DNA of 64,000 nucleotides from Salinispora vitiensis (GTDB lineage: Bacteria; Actinomycetota; Actinomycetes; Mycobacteriales; Micromonosporaceae): NCBI RefSeq assembly GCF_000378825.1, contig NZ_KB900388.1, positions 357,578 through 421,577 of the forward strand. Reading direction: 5' to 3'. A program made the translations under genes and the position numbers. The notes under the pieces are model-generated. The model did not search any database, had not been told where the DNA came from, and saw only the letters and a list, made by a program, of their open reading frames with translations. Positions 14,808-24,425 of this stretch are shown here, piece by piece (positions within the stretch are counted from its first letter, which is position 1; each line of letters starts with the position of its first letter).

Positions 14808-16961
14808 TCAGCCGCGTTCCGCCCGGACCCGGTCGGCCTGGTGGCTGGGCATGGGTTCGTAGCGGGCGAACTCGCGGCGGAAGGTGCCCGTACCGGCGGT
14901 CATTGAACGCAGCTCCACGGCGTAGCGGAGGAGTTCGGTCGCGGCCACCTCGGCGCGGACCAGGGTTCGCCCCTCGGCGGTGGGGTCGGGCTCGGTGCCG
15001 AGCACCCGGCCGTGGCGGCCGGAGAGGTCGCCCAACACCGCGCCGACCGACGCGTCGGGCACCCGGATGACCACCTCGTCAACCGGTTCCAGCAACGTCG
15101 GCTGGCCCTTGTCGGCCGCGTCCTTGAGCGCCAGCGCCCCGGCGGTCTGGAACGCCGCGTCGGAGGAGTCGACGCTGTGCGCCTTGCCGTCCACGAGGGT
15201 CACCCGCAGGTCCACCAGGGGGGCGCCGGCCGTCAGCCCGCGCTCCAGCTGGGCCCGGACCCCCTTCTCCACCGACGGGATGTAGTTGTGCGGTACGGCT
15301 CCGCCCACCACCCGGCTGACGAACTCGAAGCCGGCGCCCCGGGGTAGCGGTTCCACCTCGATGTCGCAAACCGCGTACTGGCCATGTCCGCCGGACTGCT
15401 TGACGTGCCGGCCGTGCCCCTTGGCGGCCACGGTGAACGTCTCCCGCAGGGCGACCCGCACCGGTGTCGTGTCCAGCTCCACCCCACCGCCGCGCAGCCG
15501 TTCCAGCACCACGTCGGCGTGCGCCTCGCCCATGCACCAGAGCACCAGCTGACGGGTCTCGCTGTCGCGGTGTAGCCGCAGGGTGGGGTCACCGGCCACC
15601 AGCCGGGCGAGGTTGCGGGCGAGGGCGTCCTCGTCGGCCCGGGTGTGCGCCACGATCGCCACCGGCAGCAGCGGCTCCGGCATCTCCCAGGGCGCGACCA
15701 GCAGCGGGTCGTCCTTGGCCGAGATGGTGTCGCCGGTCTCCGCGCTGCCCGACTTGGTGAGCGCACAGAGGTCACCGGCGACACCGGCGCGCACCTCGCG
15801 CAGCGCCGCGCCGAGCGGTGAGTAGAGGTGGCCGACCCGTTCGTCGGCGTCGTGGTCGGGGTGGCCACGGTCGGCCAGGCCGTGCCCGGAGACGTGTACG
15901 ACCTGTTCGGGGCGGAGCGTGCCGGAGAAGACCCGGACCAGGGAGACCCGCCCCACATGCCGGTCGATGGTGGTCTTGACCACCTCGGCGACCAGTGGCC
16001 CGTCCGGGTCGCAGGTCAGCGGGGGGCGAGGCGTGCCATCCACCCCGGTTACCGCCGGGAGGTCGTGTTCCAGTGGTGCGGGGAAGCCCGCGGTGAGCAC
16101 TTCCAGGAGGGCGTCGAGCCCGACCCCGGTCTGCGCGCAGACCGGCACCACCGGATAGAAGTGACCGCGCGCGACCGCCTTCTCCAGATCCTCGATGAGG
16201 ATGTCGGTGCCGATCTCGGCACCTTCGAGGTACCGGTCCATGAGGGTCTCGTCCTCGCTCTCGGCGATGATTCCCTCGATCAGTTCGTTGCGGGACTCGA
16301 CGATCGCCGGCAGGTGTTCCGGGTCCGGCTCCCGTACCTCGGCGGGCAGCCCGGCGGTGTAGTCCAGGACCCGGCGGGTGACCAGCCCGAGCAGGCCGGC
16401 GGTGGAGACGCCGTCGTCGCCGAGCATCGGCAGGTAGAGCGGGAGTACGTTGTCGCCGAACACCCGCTGGCAGAGGGCGACCGCCTCGTCGAAGTCCGCG
16501 CGCGGGTGGTCCAGCCGGGAGACGGCCACCGCCCGGGGCATGTTCACGGCCGCGCACTCCTCCCACAGCGCGGCGGTGGTGGCGTCCATCCCGTCCACGG
16601 CGGAGACGACGAAGAGCGCGGCGTCGGCGGCCCGCAGCCCGGCCCGCAGCTCGCCGACGAAGTCGGCGTAACCGGGGGTGTCCAGCAGGTTGACCTTGAT
16701 CCCGTCGTGCACGAGCGGCGCGCAGGCCAGGGTCACCGACCGTTGTTGGCGGATGGCAGCCGGATCGTGGTCGCAGGTGGTGGTGCCGTCGGTGATGTTC
16801 CCGGCGCGGCCGATCGTGCCGGTCGCCGCGAGCAACGCCTCGACCAGGGTCGTCTTGCCGGCGCCGGAGTGCCCGACGAGCACCACGTTGCGGATGTCTC
16901 CGGGGCGGGTCACCGCCGGTACCGCGCCGGCGCCCCCTTTGTCCTGACTCTTCTGCGCCAT
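14808..16961 (-). CDS. fusA2: Elongation factor G-like GTPase (EF-G2 type)
   Basis: This 717-residue protein has the full EF-G architecture: a GTPase domain with G1 (GHSGAGKTT) and G3 (DTPGYADF), then domains II-V, ending with the C-terminal ferredoxin-like folds. The usual NKxD of the G4 motif is replaced by SRLD in AVSRLDHPRAD, which is unusual and could alter nucleotide specificity. It matches the actinobacterial EF-G2 group, which in mycobacteria is not the essential translocase. A strong GGGAGGTG site precedes the ATG. It lies on the opposite strand inside a lipid-synthesis gene cluster that is otherwise co-directional. Confidence 0.9.
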   Translation of the reverse strand: MAQKSQDKGGAGAVPAVTRPGDIRNVVLVGHSGAGKTTLVEALLAATGTIGRAGNITDGTTTCDHDPAAIRQQRSVTLACAPLVHDGIKVNLLDTPGYADFVGELRAGLRAADAALFVVSAVDGMDATTAALWEECAAVNMPRAVAVSRLDHPRADFDEAVALCQRVFGDNVLPLYLPMLGDDGVSTAGLLGLVTRRVLDYTAGLPAEVREPDPEHLPAIVESRNELIEGIIAESEDETLMDRYLEGAEIGTDILIEDLEKAVARGHFYPVVPVCAQTGVGLDALLEVLTAGFPAPLEHDLPAVTGVDGTPRPPLTCDPDGPLVAEVVKTTIDRHVGRVSLVRVFSGTLRPEQVVHVSGHGLADRGHPDHDADERVGHLYSPLGAALREVRAGVAGDLCALTKSGSAETGDTISAKDDPLLVAPWEMPEPLLPVAIVAHTRADEDALARNLARLVAGDPTLRLHRDSETRQLVLWCMGEAHADVVLERLRGGGVELDTTPVRVALRETFTVAAKGHGRHVKQSGGHGQYAVCDIEVEPLPRGAGFEFVSRVVGGAVPHNYIPSVEKGVRAQLERGLTAGAPLVDLRVTLVDGKAHSVDSSDAAFQTAGALALKDAADKGQPTLLEPVDEVVIRVPDASVGAVLGDLSGRHGRVLGTEPDPTAEGRTLVRAEVAATELLRYAVELRSMTAGTGTFRREFARYEPMPSHQADRVRAERG

Positions 16962-17197
16962 CGGCGCACCTCCCTCAGCCGGATGTGTGGTGGCGACCGC
17001 CGCGCGCGAGAGAAAGCGGCCTGGGGCGGCTGCGCGGCGATATCCTCCGGGGTGCTGCTGCCAAGCGGGAACGGGGATAGGCGGAGCGGTGAGCTGCCTC
17101 ACCTTTCTGGGTCGATCAGACACCCCGAGGCCGGTACGGCACAAGTTCCCCCGGGCGGGTCGCCCGACCGTCCGTACCGCTGGGGGCACCGGACCGT

Positions 17198-17203
17198 TAT
17201 CGT
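17198..17203 (+). promoter_or_regulatory. Putative -10 box for pgsA
   Basis: TATCGT lies 9 nt before the ATG of pgsA, giving a 5' leader of only two or three bases. The rest of 16962-17212 separates the divergent EF-G-like gene and shows no gene. Confidence 0.35.
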
Positions 17204-17212
17204 GGGACCGCC

Positions 17213-17848
17213 ATGGCGAAGATCTTCCAAGTGACGGCCCGTGCGGGCATGACCCGCGTCGTCGAACCGGTCGCGCGCCGCCTGCTCCGCGCGGGCGTCA
17301 CCCCCAACACGGTCACCGTGACGGGCACCCTCGGGGTGCTCGTCGGAGCACTCGGCTTCGGAGCCCGCGGTCATCTCGTCGCCGGCGCGTTGATCGTCAC
17401 CGTCTTCGCTCTCACCGATCTGCTGGACGGGACGATGGCCCGGATGAGCGGTGGCTCCACCCGGTTCGGGGCGTTCCTCGACTCGAGCATGGACCGGGTC
17501 GCCGACAGCGCGGTCTTCGGTGCGGTGGCCTACTACCTCGCCACCGAGGGTGACCATGCGGGGCTCGCCGCCGCGCTGCTCTGCCTGGCCGCCGGTGGAC
17601 TCGTCTCGTACGTGAAGGCGCGGGCCGAAGGGCTGGGCCTGACCTGCAACGTGGGCATCGCCGAACGTACGGAGCGGCTGCTGATCGTCGGTGTCGGGGG
17701 CCTGCTGGCCGGGCTGGGCCTGAAGGTCGCCCTGCCAGTCGCGCTCTGGCTGCTCGCAGCGGTCTCGATCTTCACGGTGGGGCAGCGGATGGCCCACGTG
17801 TACCGGCAGGCCCAGCAGCTCCCCACCGCCTCGGGCGGGCAGGGGTGA
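17213..17848 (+). CDS. pgsA: Phosphatidylinositol phosphate synthase (CDP-alcohol phosphotransferase)
   Basis: The 211-residue membrane enzyme transfers a phosphatidyl group from CDP-diacylglycerol to inositol-1-phosphate, the first step toward phosphatidylinositol and its mannosides. The family motif is complete: Asp69, Asp72-Gly73, Ala76-Arg77, Gly86, Asp90 and Asp94 with the canonical spacing. About six hydrophobic helices are present. It heads the gene set pgsA, acyltransferase, pimA, whose products act in sequence at the inner membrane face. The position supports the phosphatidylinositol rather than the glycerol pathway. Confidence 0.92.
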   Translation: MAKIFQVTARAGMTRVVEPVARRLLRAGVTPNTVTVTGTLGVLVGALGFGARGHLVAGALIVTVFALTDLLDGTMARMSGGSTRFGAFLDSSMDRVADSAVFGAVAYYLATEGDHAGLAAALLCLAAGGLVSYVKARAEGLGLTCNVGIAERTERLLIVGVGGLLAGLGLKVALPVALWLLAAVSIFTVGQRMAHVYRQAQQLPTASGGQG

Positions 17849-17870
17849 GGGCGGTCGAGGGGTGGCGCCG

Positions 17871-18803
17871 ATGAACCTCACCGAGCTGGCCTACCTCGCG
17901 GGCTGGCGTGCGGTCCGCGCACTGCCCCGGCCGGTGGCGGCCACCGTCTTCCGGGCGGGCGCCGACCACACCCACCGCCGCGGCGGTGCGGGCGCGGCCC
18001 GGCTCCGCGCCAACCTGCGCCGAGTGGTGGGTCCGGAGGTTTCCGAGGCCGAGCTGGACGAGCTGGTTCGCGCCGGGCTGCGCTCCTACGCCCGGTACTG
18101 GATGGAGGCGTTCCAACTGCCGACGCTGAGCCGGGCCGAGGTGCTCGCCGGATTCCGGCTCGAGGGCCAGGAGCTGCTCGCCGCGGATGTGGCCGCCGGC
18201 CGGGGCGCGATCGTGGCGTTGCCGCACGCCGGCAACTACGACATGGCGGGTGCCTGGGTCGCGGCGATGGGCTGGCCGATCGCCACCGTCGCCGAGCGGC
18301 TCAAGCCCGAGGGGATCTACCAGCGTTTCCTCGCCTTCCGGCGGGGTCTGGGGATGGAGATCCTGCCCACCCACGGCGGCGAACGGCCCGCCTTCGACGT
18401 GCTGCTTGACCGGCTGAACGCGGGCTACGTGGTGCCGCTGCTTGCCGACCGGGACCTGTCGGCCCGGGGCGTGCCGGTCGACTTCTTCGGCTCCGCTACC
18501 CGGATGCCGCCCGGCCCGGCCCTACTGGCGCTGCGTACCGGTGCGCCGCTCTACGTCGCCTCCTTGTGGTACGAGCCGGAGGTCGCGTGTGCCAGGATCG
18601 AGGGGCCACTGGAGCCGCCCGGTCCCGAGCAGGGCCCGCTCGATGCACGGGTGCGGATACTGGCCCAGCGGGTCGCCGATCATCTGGCGGCGGGCGTGGC
18701 CCGCCATCCGCAAGACTGGCACATGTTGCAACGGATGTGGCTGGACCAGCGCGCCACACCAAACGGCGCGGCGCGGTCCTCGCCGCCTACCGGACAGGTC
18801 TGA
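17871..18803 (+). CDS. Phosphatidylinositol mannoside acyltransferase
   Basis: This 310-residue protein belongs to the LpxL/HtrB-like lysophospholipid acyltransferase family. The catalytic HxxxxD lies in LPHAGNYDMAG (His119 to Asp124). In mycobacteria the corresponding PatA protein acylates the mannose of phosphatidylinositol mannoside, and the place between pgsA and pimA makes the same role likely here. I prefer ATG at 17871, six bases after GAGGGGTG, over the GTG at 17862, which lies inside that site. A hydrophobic N-terminal helix anchors it at the membrane. Confidence 0.9.
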   Translation: MNLTELAYLAGWRAVRALPRPVAATVFRAGADHTHRRGGAGAARLRANLRRVVGPEVSEAELDELVRAGLRSYARYWMEAFQLPTLSRAEVLAGFRLEGQELLAADVAAGRGAIVALPHAGNYDMAGAWVAAMGWPIATVAERLKPEGIYQRFLAFRRGLGMEILPTHGGERPAFDVLLDRLNAGYVVPLLADRDLSARGVPVDFFGSATRMPPGPALLALRTGAPLYVASLWYEPEVACARIEGPLEPPGPEQGPLDARVRILAQRVADHLAAGVARHPQDWHMLQRMWLDQRATPNGAARSSPPTGQV

Positions 18804-18819
18804 GGGGAGGGGCGCCAAC

Positions 18820-19980
18820 GTGCGGATCGGCATCGTGTGCCCGTACTCCCTGGATGTGCCCGGCGGCGTGCAGAACCACGTGATGGACCTCGCCGAGGCG
18901 CTGATCGGGCTCGGGCACGAGGTGAGTGTTCTAGCCCCCGCGGACGAGGAGTCGGAGCTACCGCCGTACGTGGTGCCGGCCGGTCGGGCGGTTCCGCTGC
19001 CGTACAACGGCTCGGTGGCCCGGATCGCCTTCGGTCCGGTCTCCACCGCGCGGGTCCGTCGCTGGATCAACCGGGGCGACTTCGACGTGCTGCACGTGCA
19101 CGAGCCGCTGGCGTTGAGCCTGTCGATGCTCGCCGTGCTCTGCACGCGGGGGCCGGTGGTGGCGACCTTCCATACGGCGATGACGCGTTCCCGGGTGCTC
19201 GCCGCCGCCCAGGGGGTGCTCCAGATCGTGCTGGAGCGCATCACCGCCCGGATCGCGGTGAGTGCCCTGGCCCGCAAGGTGCAGGTTGAGCACATGGACG
19301 GCGGAGCGGTGGAGATCCCGAACGGGGTGGCTGTCGCGAAGTTCGCCGACGCCGAGCCGCTGCCGGGCTGGCCGGGCTCGTGCACTCCCGGCGACGGCGG
19401 CACGATCGGTTTCCTCGGCCGGTTCACCGAAGCCCGCAAGGGCTTCCCGGTGCTGCGGGACGCGTTCGTGTCGTTGGCCGGTGAGCGTCCCGGGCTGCGT
19501 CTGCTGGTCGCCGGTCCCGGTGATTCGGCCGACCTGTACGACCAGTTCCCGGCCGAGCTGCGGGACCGCATCACCTTTCTCGGGCTGGTCTCCGAGGCGG
19601 ACAAGGCGCGCATGTTGCGCAGTGTCCACCTCTACGTGGCCCCGAACACGGGCGGGGAGTCGTTCGGCATGATCCTCACCGAGGCGCTCGCGGCGGGGAC
19701 CGCGGTTGTGGCGAGCGATCTCGACGCGTTTCGCCGGGTGCTGGACCGGGGCCGGGCCGGCCGCCTGTTCCGCACCGGCGACTCGGCGGCGCTGCGGGCG
19801 GCGTTGGCCGACCTCCTGGACGATACGGACGCGCGGACCGAACTGACCGCGTACGCGGATCAGGTGGTGGCGGCGTTCGACTGGCCCACGGTCGCCCGCC
19901 GGATTCTCGAGGTGTACACCGCCGCGATCGAGGCCGCTGACGGCCGGGTGATCGACCAGGAGTGGGTGGGGCTGGGCTGA
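18820..19980 (+). CDS. pimA: Phosphatidylinositol alpha-mannosyltransferase
   Basis: This 386-residue GT-B glycosyltransferase (family GT4) adds the first mannose from GDP-mannose to phosphatidylinositol. The N-terminal domain begins VRIGIVCPYSLDVPGGVQNH, whose glycine-rich loop is the PimA signature. The C-terminal domain has the nucleotide-sugar motif FLGRFTEARKGFPVL and the EX7E segment in ESFGMILTEALAAG. The GTG at 18820 follows GAGGGGAGGGG and starts 16 bases after the acyltransferase stop, so the two are certainly in one operon. Confidence 0.95.
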   Translation: MRIGIVCPYSLDVPGGVQNHVMDLAEALIGLGHEVSVLAPADEESELPPYVVPAGRAVPLPYNGSVARIAFGPVSTARVRRWINRGDFDVLHVHEPLALSLSMLAVLCTRGPVVATFHTAMTRSRVLAAAQGVLQIVLERITARIAVSALARKVQVEHMDGGAVEIPNGVAVAKFADAEPLPGWPGSCTPGDGGTIGFLGRFTEARKGFPVLRDAFVSLAGERPGLRLLVAGPGDSADLYDQFPAELRDRITFLGLVSEADKARMLRSVHLYVAPNTGGESFGMILTEALAAGTAVVASDLDAFRRVLDRGRAGRLFRTGDSAALRAALADLLDDTDARTELTAYADQVVAAFDWPTVARRILEVYTAAIEAADGRVIDQEWVGLG

Positions 19981-20030
19981 CCGGTGGGTCGGCGGTAGCG
20001 GGGAGGCCGGCGGAGGGAACGGAGCAGCAC

Positions 20031-20036
20031 TACGAT
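20031..20036 (+). promoter_or_regulatory. -10 box of a probable leaderless promoter
   Basis: TACGAT lies 7 nt before the ATG at 20044. It overlaps an earlier ATG at 20035, which argues that 20044 is the true start. Confidence 0.5.
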
Positions 20037-20043
20037 GCCGGGC

Positions 20044-20538
20044 ATGTGGTGGTTGGTGGGTGCGACGCTGGTCGGCGCGTTGCTGGCGACGTACCTCGTT
20101 TGGACCGCCGGCCGGGTCGAACGGTTGCAGGACCGGGCGGAGCTCGCGGCCCGGGCGCTCGACGCCCACCTGCTGCGCCGGGCGGCGACCGCCGCGGTGC
20201 TCGCCGAACGTCGTTACGGCGACGAGTTGTACGCGGCGGCCCGCGTCGCACTGGACGTGCGGCCGGACGAGCGGGAGGCCGCCGAGAACGATCTGACCCG
20301 GCAGCTGCGGGCGTTGCAGCTGGAGCCCGGCGATCCGGACACCGAGTCCGTCATCGCCGCCAGCCGGCGGCTGGCCCTAGCCCGCCAGGTGCACACGGAT
20401 CTGGTCCGGGACGCCCGCGCGGCTCGGGGCCGCCCGCTGGTGCGGCTGTTGCGGATGGGGCGGCGGCGCCCGTGGCCGCGGTACTTCGACATCGACGAAC
20501 CAACGCTGGCCACCTCGGAGGACGTTGTCGAGGAGTGA
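20044..20538 (+). CDS. Membrane-anchored protein of unknown function
   Basis: The 164-residue product begins with one hydrophobic helix (WWLVGATLVGALLATYLVW). A long, alanine- and arginine-rich helical region (about residues 25-130) follows and probably forms a coiled coil in the cytoplasm or periplasm, then a tail with the basic stretch RMGRRRPWPRYFD. I recognise no named family, though small proteins of this shape occur after pimA in other actinobacteria. It stands between pimA and pdxS with its own leaderless promoter. A role linked to the envelope lipids is only suggested by position. Confidence 0.7.
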   Translation: MWWLVGATLVGALLATYLVWTAGRVERLQDRAELAARALDAHLLRRAATAAVLAERRYGDELYAAARVALDVRPDEREAAENDLTRQLRALQLEPGDPDTESVIAASRRLALARQVHTDLVRDARAARGRPLVRLLRMGRRRPWPRYFDIDEPTLATSEDVVEE

Positions 20539-20613
20539 CCGGGTGCGTGATGGCGGACACAGGGCAGGCCACCATGGGTCTGATTGGCTGTCGGGCTGCC
20601 GGGTCGCTCCTCG

Positions 20614-20619
20614 TAGCAT
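20614..20619 (+). promoter_or_regulatory. Putative -10 box for pdxS
   Basis: TAGCAT 43 nt before the pdxS start; no convincing -35 box at 16-18 nt was seen. Confidence 0.35.
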
Positions 20620-20662
20620 TCGCACCAGCCACTCGCGTGCACGTCCCTAGGAGCGATGAACC

Positions 20663-21583
20663 GTGCCCGATACCCAGACTTCGAATTCTTCCACCAACGC
20701 CCCGGTCACCGGCACCGCGCACGTGAAGCGGGGGATGGCCGAGATGCTCAAGGGCGGTGTGATCATGGACGTGGTCACCGCGGAGCAGGCCAGGATCGCC
20801 GAGGACGCCGGTGCGGTCGCGGTGATGGCCCTGGAGCGGGTCCCCTCGGACATCCGGGCCCAGGGCGGGGTCTCCCGGATGAGCGATCCGGACATGATCG
20901 ACAGCATCATGGACGCGGTCTCGATCCCGGTCATGGCCAAGGCCCGGATCGGTCACCTCGTGGAGGCGCAGATCCTCCAGGCGCTCGGTGTCGACTACGT
21001 TGACGAGTCGGAGGTGCTGACCCCGGCCGACTACGCGAACCACATCGACAAGTGGGCCTTCACGGTGCCGTTCGTCTGCGGCGCGACCAATCTGGGTGAG
21101 GCGCTGCGGCGGATCACCGAGGGCGCGGCCATGATCCGGTCGAAGGGCGAGGCCGGCACCGGCGACGTCTCCAACGCCACCACCCACATGCGGGGGATCC
21201 GCACCGAGATCCGCCGGCTCCAGTCCCTGCCGACCGACGAGCTGTACGTGGCCGCCAAGGAGCTCCAGGCCCCGTACGAACTGGTCAGGGAGATCGCCGA
21301 GACGGGCAAACTGCCGGTGGTGCTTTTCACTGCCGGTGGTATCGCCACCCCGGCCGACGCCGCCATGATGATGCAGCTCGGCGCCGAGGGGGTCTTCGTC
21401 GGCTCCGGCATCTTCAAGGCCGACAACCCCGTCCAGCGGGCCGCCGCGATCGTCAAGGCCACCACCTTCCACGACGACCCGGAGATGCTGGCCAAGGTCT
21501 CCCGCGGGCTCGGCGAGGCCATGGCCGGCATCAACGCCGGCACCCTGTCGCAGTCGGACCGCCTGGCCGAGCGCGGCTGGTGA
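20663..21583 (+). CDS. pdxS: Pyridoxal 5'-phosphate synthase, lyase subunit
   Basis: This 306-residue (beta/alpha)8 barrel condenses ribose 5-phosphate, glyceraldehyde 3-phosphate and ammonia into pyridoxal phosphate. The Schiff-base lysine is Lys93 in VMAKARIGH, and the second lysine, Lys161, lies in [11 protein letters not shown]. It works as a dodecamer that receives ammonia from PdxT, encoded 110 bases downstream. The GTG start has an AGGAG site. The sequence is almost entirely conserved family core apart from a variable N-terminal stretch of about 20 residues. Confidence 0.97.
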   Translation: MPDTQTSNSSTNAPVTGTAHVKRGMAEMLKGGVIMDVVTAEQARIAEDAGAVAVMALERVPSDIRAQGGVSRMSDPDMIDSIMDAVSIPVMAKARIGHLVEAQILQALGVDYVDESEVLTPADYANHIDKWAFTVPFVCGATNLGEALRRITEGAAMIRSKGEAGTGDVSNATTHMRGIRTEIRRLQSLPTDELYVAAKELQAPYELVREIAETGKLPVVLFTAGGIATPADAAMMMQLGAEGVFVGSGIFKADNPVQRAAAIVKATTFHDDPEMLAKVSRGLGEAMAGINAGTLSQSDRLAERGW

Positions 21584-21692
21584 GGGGCGCGCGGCCCCGG
21601 CCGATCGGTGCGCCGCCCCGCGAGGTAGCCCGCTACACGCCGGCGGTCTGGCTGCCGGGGCTGCTCGCCACCCTCCGGAAGGAGGAGCGAAC

Positions 21693-22298
21693 ATGACGGC
21701 ACCCGTCATCGGGGTGCTCGCGCTGCAGGGCGATGTCCGGGAGCACACGGCCGCCCTGGCGGCCGCGGGCGCGCACGCCCGCCCGGTCCGCCGCCCCACG
21801 GAGCTGGACACGGTTGACGGGCTGGTCATTCCGGGGGGCGAGTCCACCACGATCAGCAAGCTGGCCGACCTCTTCGAGCTGCGGGAGCCGATCGACAAGC
21901 GGATCGCCGCCGGCATGCCCGTCTACGGCTCCTGCGCCGGCATGATCATGTTGGCGAGTGAGGTGCTCGACGGCCGTGCTGACCAGCGCGGCTTCGCCGG
22001 CATCGAGATGACAGTTCGACGCAACGCGTTCGGGCGGCAGGTCGCCTCGTTTGAGGCACCGGTGAACCTGGCCGGCGTCGACGGCGGCCCACTCCACGCG
22101 CTGTTCATCCGGGCGCCGTGGGTCGAGCGCGTCGGCCGGGGCGTCGAGGTGCTCGGTACGGTGACCGAGGGCCCGGCGGCGGGTCGGATCGTCGCGGTCC
22201 GGCAGGAAAACCTGCTGGCGACCGCGTTCCATCCCGAGCTGACCGGCGACCGGCGCCTGCACGCGTACTTCGCGGACCTCGTCCGCGCCGCGATCTGA
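21693..22298 (+). CDS. pdxT: Pyridoxal 5'-phosphate synthase, glutaminase subunit
   Basis: The 201-residue class I amidotransferase hydrolyses glutamine and channels ammonia to PdxS. The catalytic triad is visible as Cys81 in [10 protein letters not shown], and His180 and Glu182 in FHPELTGD; the GGEST motif at 48-52 forms the oxyanion region. A strong GGAAGGAGGA site precedes the ATG. The 110-bp spacer from pdxS is longer than usual but contains no terminator-like hairpin. Confidence 0.96.
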   Translation: MTAPVIGVLALQGDVREHTAALAAAGAHARPVRRPTELDTVDGLVIPGGESTTISKLADLFELREPIDKRIAAGMPVYGSCAGMIMLASEVLDGRADQRGFAGIEMTVRRNAFGRQVASFEAPVNLAGVDGGPLHALFIRAPWVERVGRGVEVLGTVTEGPAAGRIVAVRQENLLATAFHPELTGDRRLHAYFADLVRAAI

Positions 22299-22302
22299 GC
22301 GG

Positions 22303-22361
22303 CCACCGGGTCGGGTCGGGCGAGCCCCGCCGGGTCGTGCCACCTCGGCGCGACCCGGTGG
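22303..22361 (+). terminator. Possible stem-loop downstream of pdxT
   Basis: CCACCGGGTCG (22303-22313) pairs perfectly with 22351-22361 around a 37-base loop. It could end the pdxST transcript; there is no T tract. The remaining gap to 22537 holds no gene. Confidence 0.3.
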
Positions 22362-22537
22362 TGCCGTGCGGCGCTCACGCCCGGCTGCGGGCCACCGGTA
22401 GGATTGCCCGGCAGGGCCAGCTCTCCGCCGCGGCTTCCACCAGAGCCGGCCGGCACCCTCCGCGTACGTCGGGCGGGAGCGGGCGAGTGCGGTGCGGTGC
22501 GGTCGATGCAGACGGCGGGTAGCAACGGAGGTAGCGG

Positions 22538-23287
22538 ATGTCCGGCCACTCAAAGTGGGCGACGACCAAGCACAAGAAGGCGGTCATCGACGCCAAGCGC
22601 GGCAAGATGTTCGCCAAGTTGATCAAGAACGTCGAGGTCGCGGCGCGGACCGGCGGCGGTGATCCGGCTGGTAACCCGACGCTCTACGACGCGATCCAGA
22701 AGGCCAAGAAGAGCTCGGTCCCCAACGACAACATCGACCGCGCGGTGAAGCGGGGCTCCGGCCTCGAGTCCGGCGGTGCCGACTACCAGACGGTCATGTA
22801 CGAGGGCTACGGGCCCAGTGGCGTCGCGCTGCTGATCGAGTGTCTGACCGACAACCGGAACCGCGCCGCCACTGAGGTGCGGACCGCCCTCACCCGCAAC
22901 GGCGGCTCGTTCGCCGATGCCGGCTCGGTGTCGTACCTGTTCAACCGCAAGGGCCTGGTGATCGTGGCCAAGGCCGGCACCACCGAGGACGACGTGATGC
23001 TGGCCGTCTTGGACGCCGGTGCCGAGGAGGTCAACGACCTGGGTGAGGCGTTCGAGGTGCTCTCCGAGCCGGGTGACCTGGTCGCGGTGCGTACCGCGCT
23101 GCAGGACGCCGGCATCGAGTACGAGTCGGCGGAGTCCTCACTCGTCCCGAGCATGAGTGTTCCGGTGGACGAGGAGGGCGCTCGGAAGGTCCTCAAGCTG
23201 ATTGATGTGCTGGAGGACTGCGACGACGTGCAGAACGTCTTCGCGAACTTCGACGCCTCCGACGAGCTGCTCGCGCGCCTCGGCTGA
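22538..23287 (+). CDS. yebC: YebC/PmpR-family protein
   Basis: This 249-residue protein has the hallmark start [26 protein letters not shown] sequence and the three-domain acidic fold of YebC. Members were described as transcriptional regulators, and more recent work links them to translation of proline-rich stretches on the ribosome. The gene usually precedes ruvC in actinobacteria; here an ABC exporter, a two-component system, proS and dnaE stand between. A perfect 21-bp terminator follows 15 bases after the stop. Confidence 0.95.
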   Translation: MSGHSKWATTKHKKAVIDAKRGKMFAKLIKNVEVAARTGGGDPAGNPTLYDAIQKAKKSSVPNDNIDRAVKRGSGLESGGADYQTVMYEGYGPSGVALLIECLTDNRNRAATEVRTALTRNGGSFADAGSVSYLFNRKGLVIVAKAGTTEDDVMLAVLDAGAEEVNDLGEAFEVLSEPGDLVAVRTALQDAGIEYESAESSLVPSMSVPVDEEGARKVLKLIDVLEDCDDVQNVFANFDASDELLARLG

Positions 23288-23302
23288 CCCGCCGTTGGTC
23301 GC

Positions 23303-23352
23303 GTGCGTCCCGTGGATCCGGCCCGGGGCCGGATCCACGGGACGCACTTTTT
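23303..23352 (+). terminator. Very strong intrinsic terminator after yebC
   Basis: A perfect 21-bp stem (23303-23323 with 23327-23347) around a 3-base loop is followed by TTTTT. It lies between the converging yebC and ABC permease genes. Confidence 0.92.
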
Positions 23353-23363
23353 CCGGGTGAGCT

Positions 23364-24425
23364 TCAGTCCACTGTCTCTCGTTCCCGCCAGGCCGTCCGG
23401 AGTGAGGTGTTGCCGTTGGTCCGCAGCAGCGACCCCTCGTACACCCGGGCGCCGGCGGCCAGGACGGCGAGCGCGGTGACCAGGAGCAGGGCCAGGGACA
23501 GTGGCGGTTCCCAGCCGGCGGCTTCCCCGGTGAACAGCCGGAGCGGCATCGCGGTCGGTGCCGAGAACGGTACGTAGGACAGCACCTGCATGGCGAACGC
23601 GTTGTCACTGAGGAAGATCACCCCGAAGAACGGGATCATCACCACCAACTGGACCGGCATGGCCACCGTGCCAATGTCTTCCAGCCGGCTGACCAGGGCT
23701 CCCGCCGCCGCCCAGAGCGCGGCGATCAGGACGAAGCCGAGCAGGAAGTACGGCAGGAACCAGCCGATCGCCGGCCCGAGCAGGTTCAGCAGCTCGCTGT
23801 CACCGAAGAGCCGCAAGCCTACGACCGCGACGAGCGCCACCAGCGCGATCTGACCCAGGGCCAGCACGGTGCCGGCGATCATCTTGCCGAGGAGTAGGGC
23901 TTGTACCGGCACGGCGGCCACCAGGATCTCGACGATCCGGGTCTGTTTCTCCTCGATGATGCTCTGCGCGATCTGTACGCCGAAGGTCTGGGACGTGAGC
24001 AGAAAGACGAACGCGAAGACGAACGGCACCAGGGCCGCCCCCGGCGGTTCCGCCGGGGTGGGGTTCAGCAACCGTACCGGCGGTTCGACGCTGAGCGCCG
24101 CCACCACGTCGGCGGGGGCCTCCTCCCGCGCGAGCACGGTCGGCCCGGCGACCACCGCCGCGTCGGTGTCGCCGTCCCGAACCGCCCGTTCGGCGGCGGC
24201 GTCGTCGGGTACCTCGCGGACCTCGAGTCCGGCGGCGCGCAGCTCGGCCGAGACCGCCGGGGTGGCGGCCACGGTGGCGGGGCCGCCGGACAGTAGCGAC
24301 GGCAGCGTCGTCGCGGCGGCGGCGATGAGCAGGAAAATCAGCGTACTGAGGAGAAAGGTGCGGTCGCGCAGCTTGGCCCGGACTTCACGGGCCGCGACCA
24401 GCTGGGTGGCGGCGAGGGTGTTCAC
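23364..24425 (-). CDS. ABC-2 type transporter permease (NatB-like)
   Basis: This 353-residue membrane protein has one N-terminal helix (about 23-45), an extracytoplasmic region of about 120 residues, then five helices, the arrangement of NatB/YhaP-type exporters. The EEKQTRIVEIL segment after the external domain is a family hallmark. The start overlaps the stop of the ATPase gene by four bases, so the two are translated together. Substrate is not predictable; relatives export sodium or act in antibiotic defence. Confidence 0.88.
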   Translation of the reverse strand: MNTLAATQLVAAREVRAKLRDRTFLLSTLIFLLIAAAATTLPSLLSGGPATVAATPAVSAELRAAGLEVREVPDDAAAERAVRDGDTDAAVVAGPTVLAREEAPADVVAALSVEPPVRLLNPTPAEPPGAALVPFVFAFVFLLTSQTFGVQIAQSIIEEKQTRIVEILVAAVPVQALLLGKMIAGTVLALGQIALVALVAVVGLRLFGDSELLNLLGPAIGWFLPYFLLGFVLIAALWAAAGALVSRLEDIGTVAMPVQLVVMIPFFGVIFLSDNAFAMQVLSYVPFSAPTAMPLRLFTGEAAGWEPPLSLALLLVTALAVLAAGARVYEGSLLRTNGNTSLRTAWRERETVD

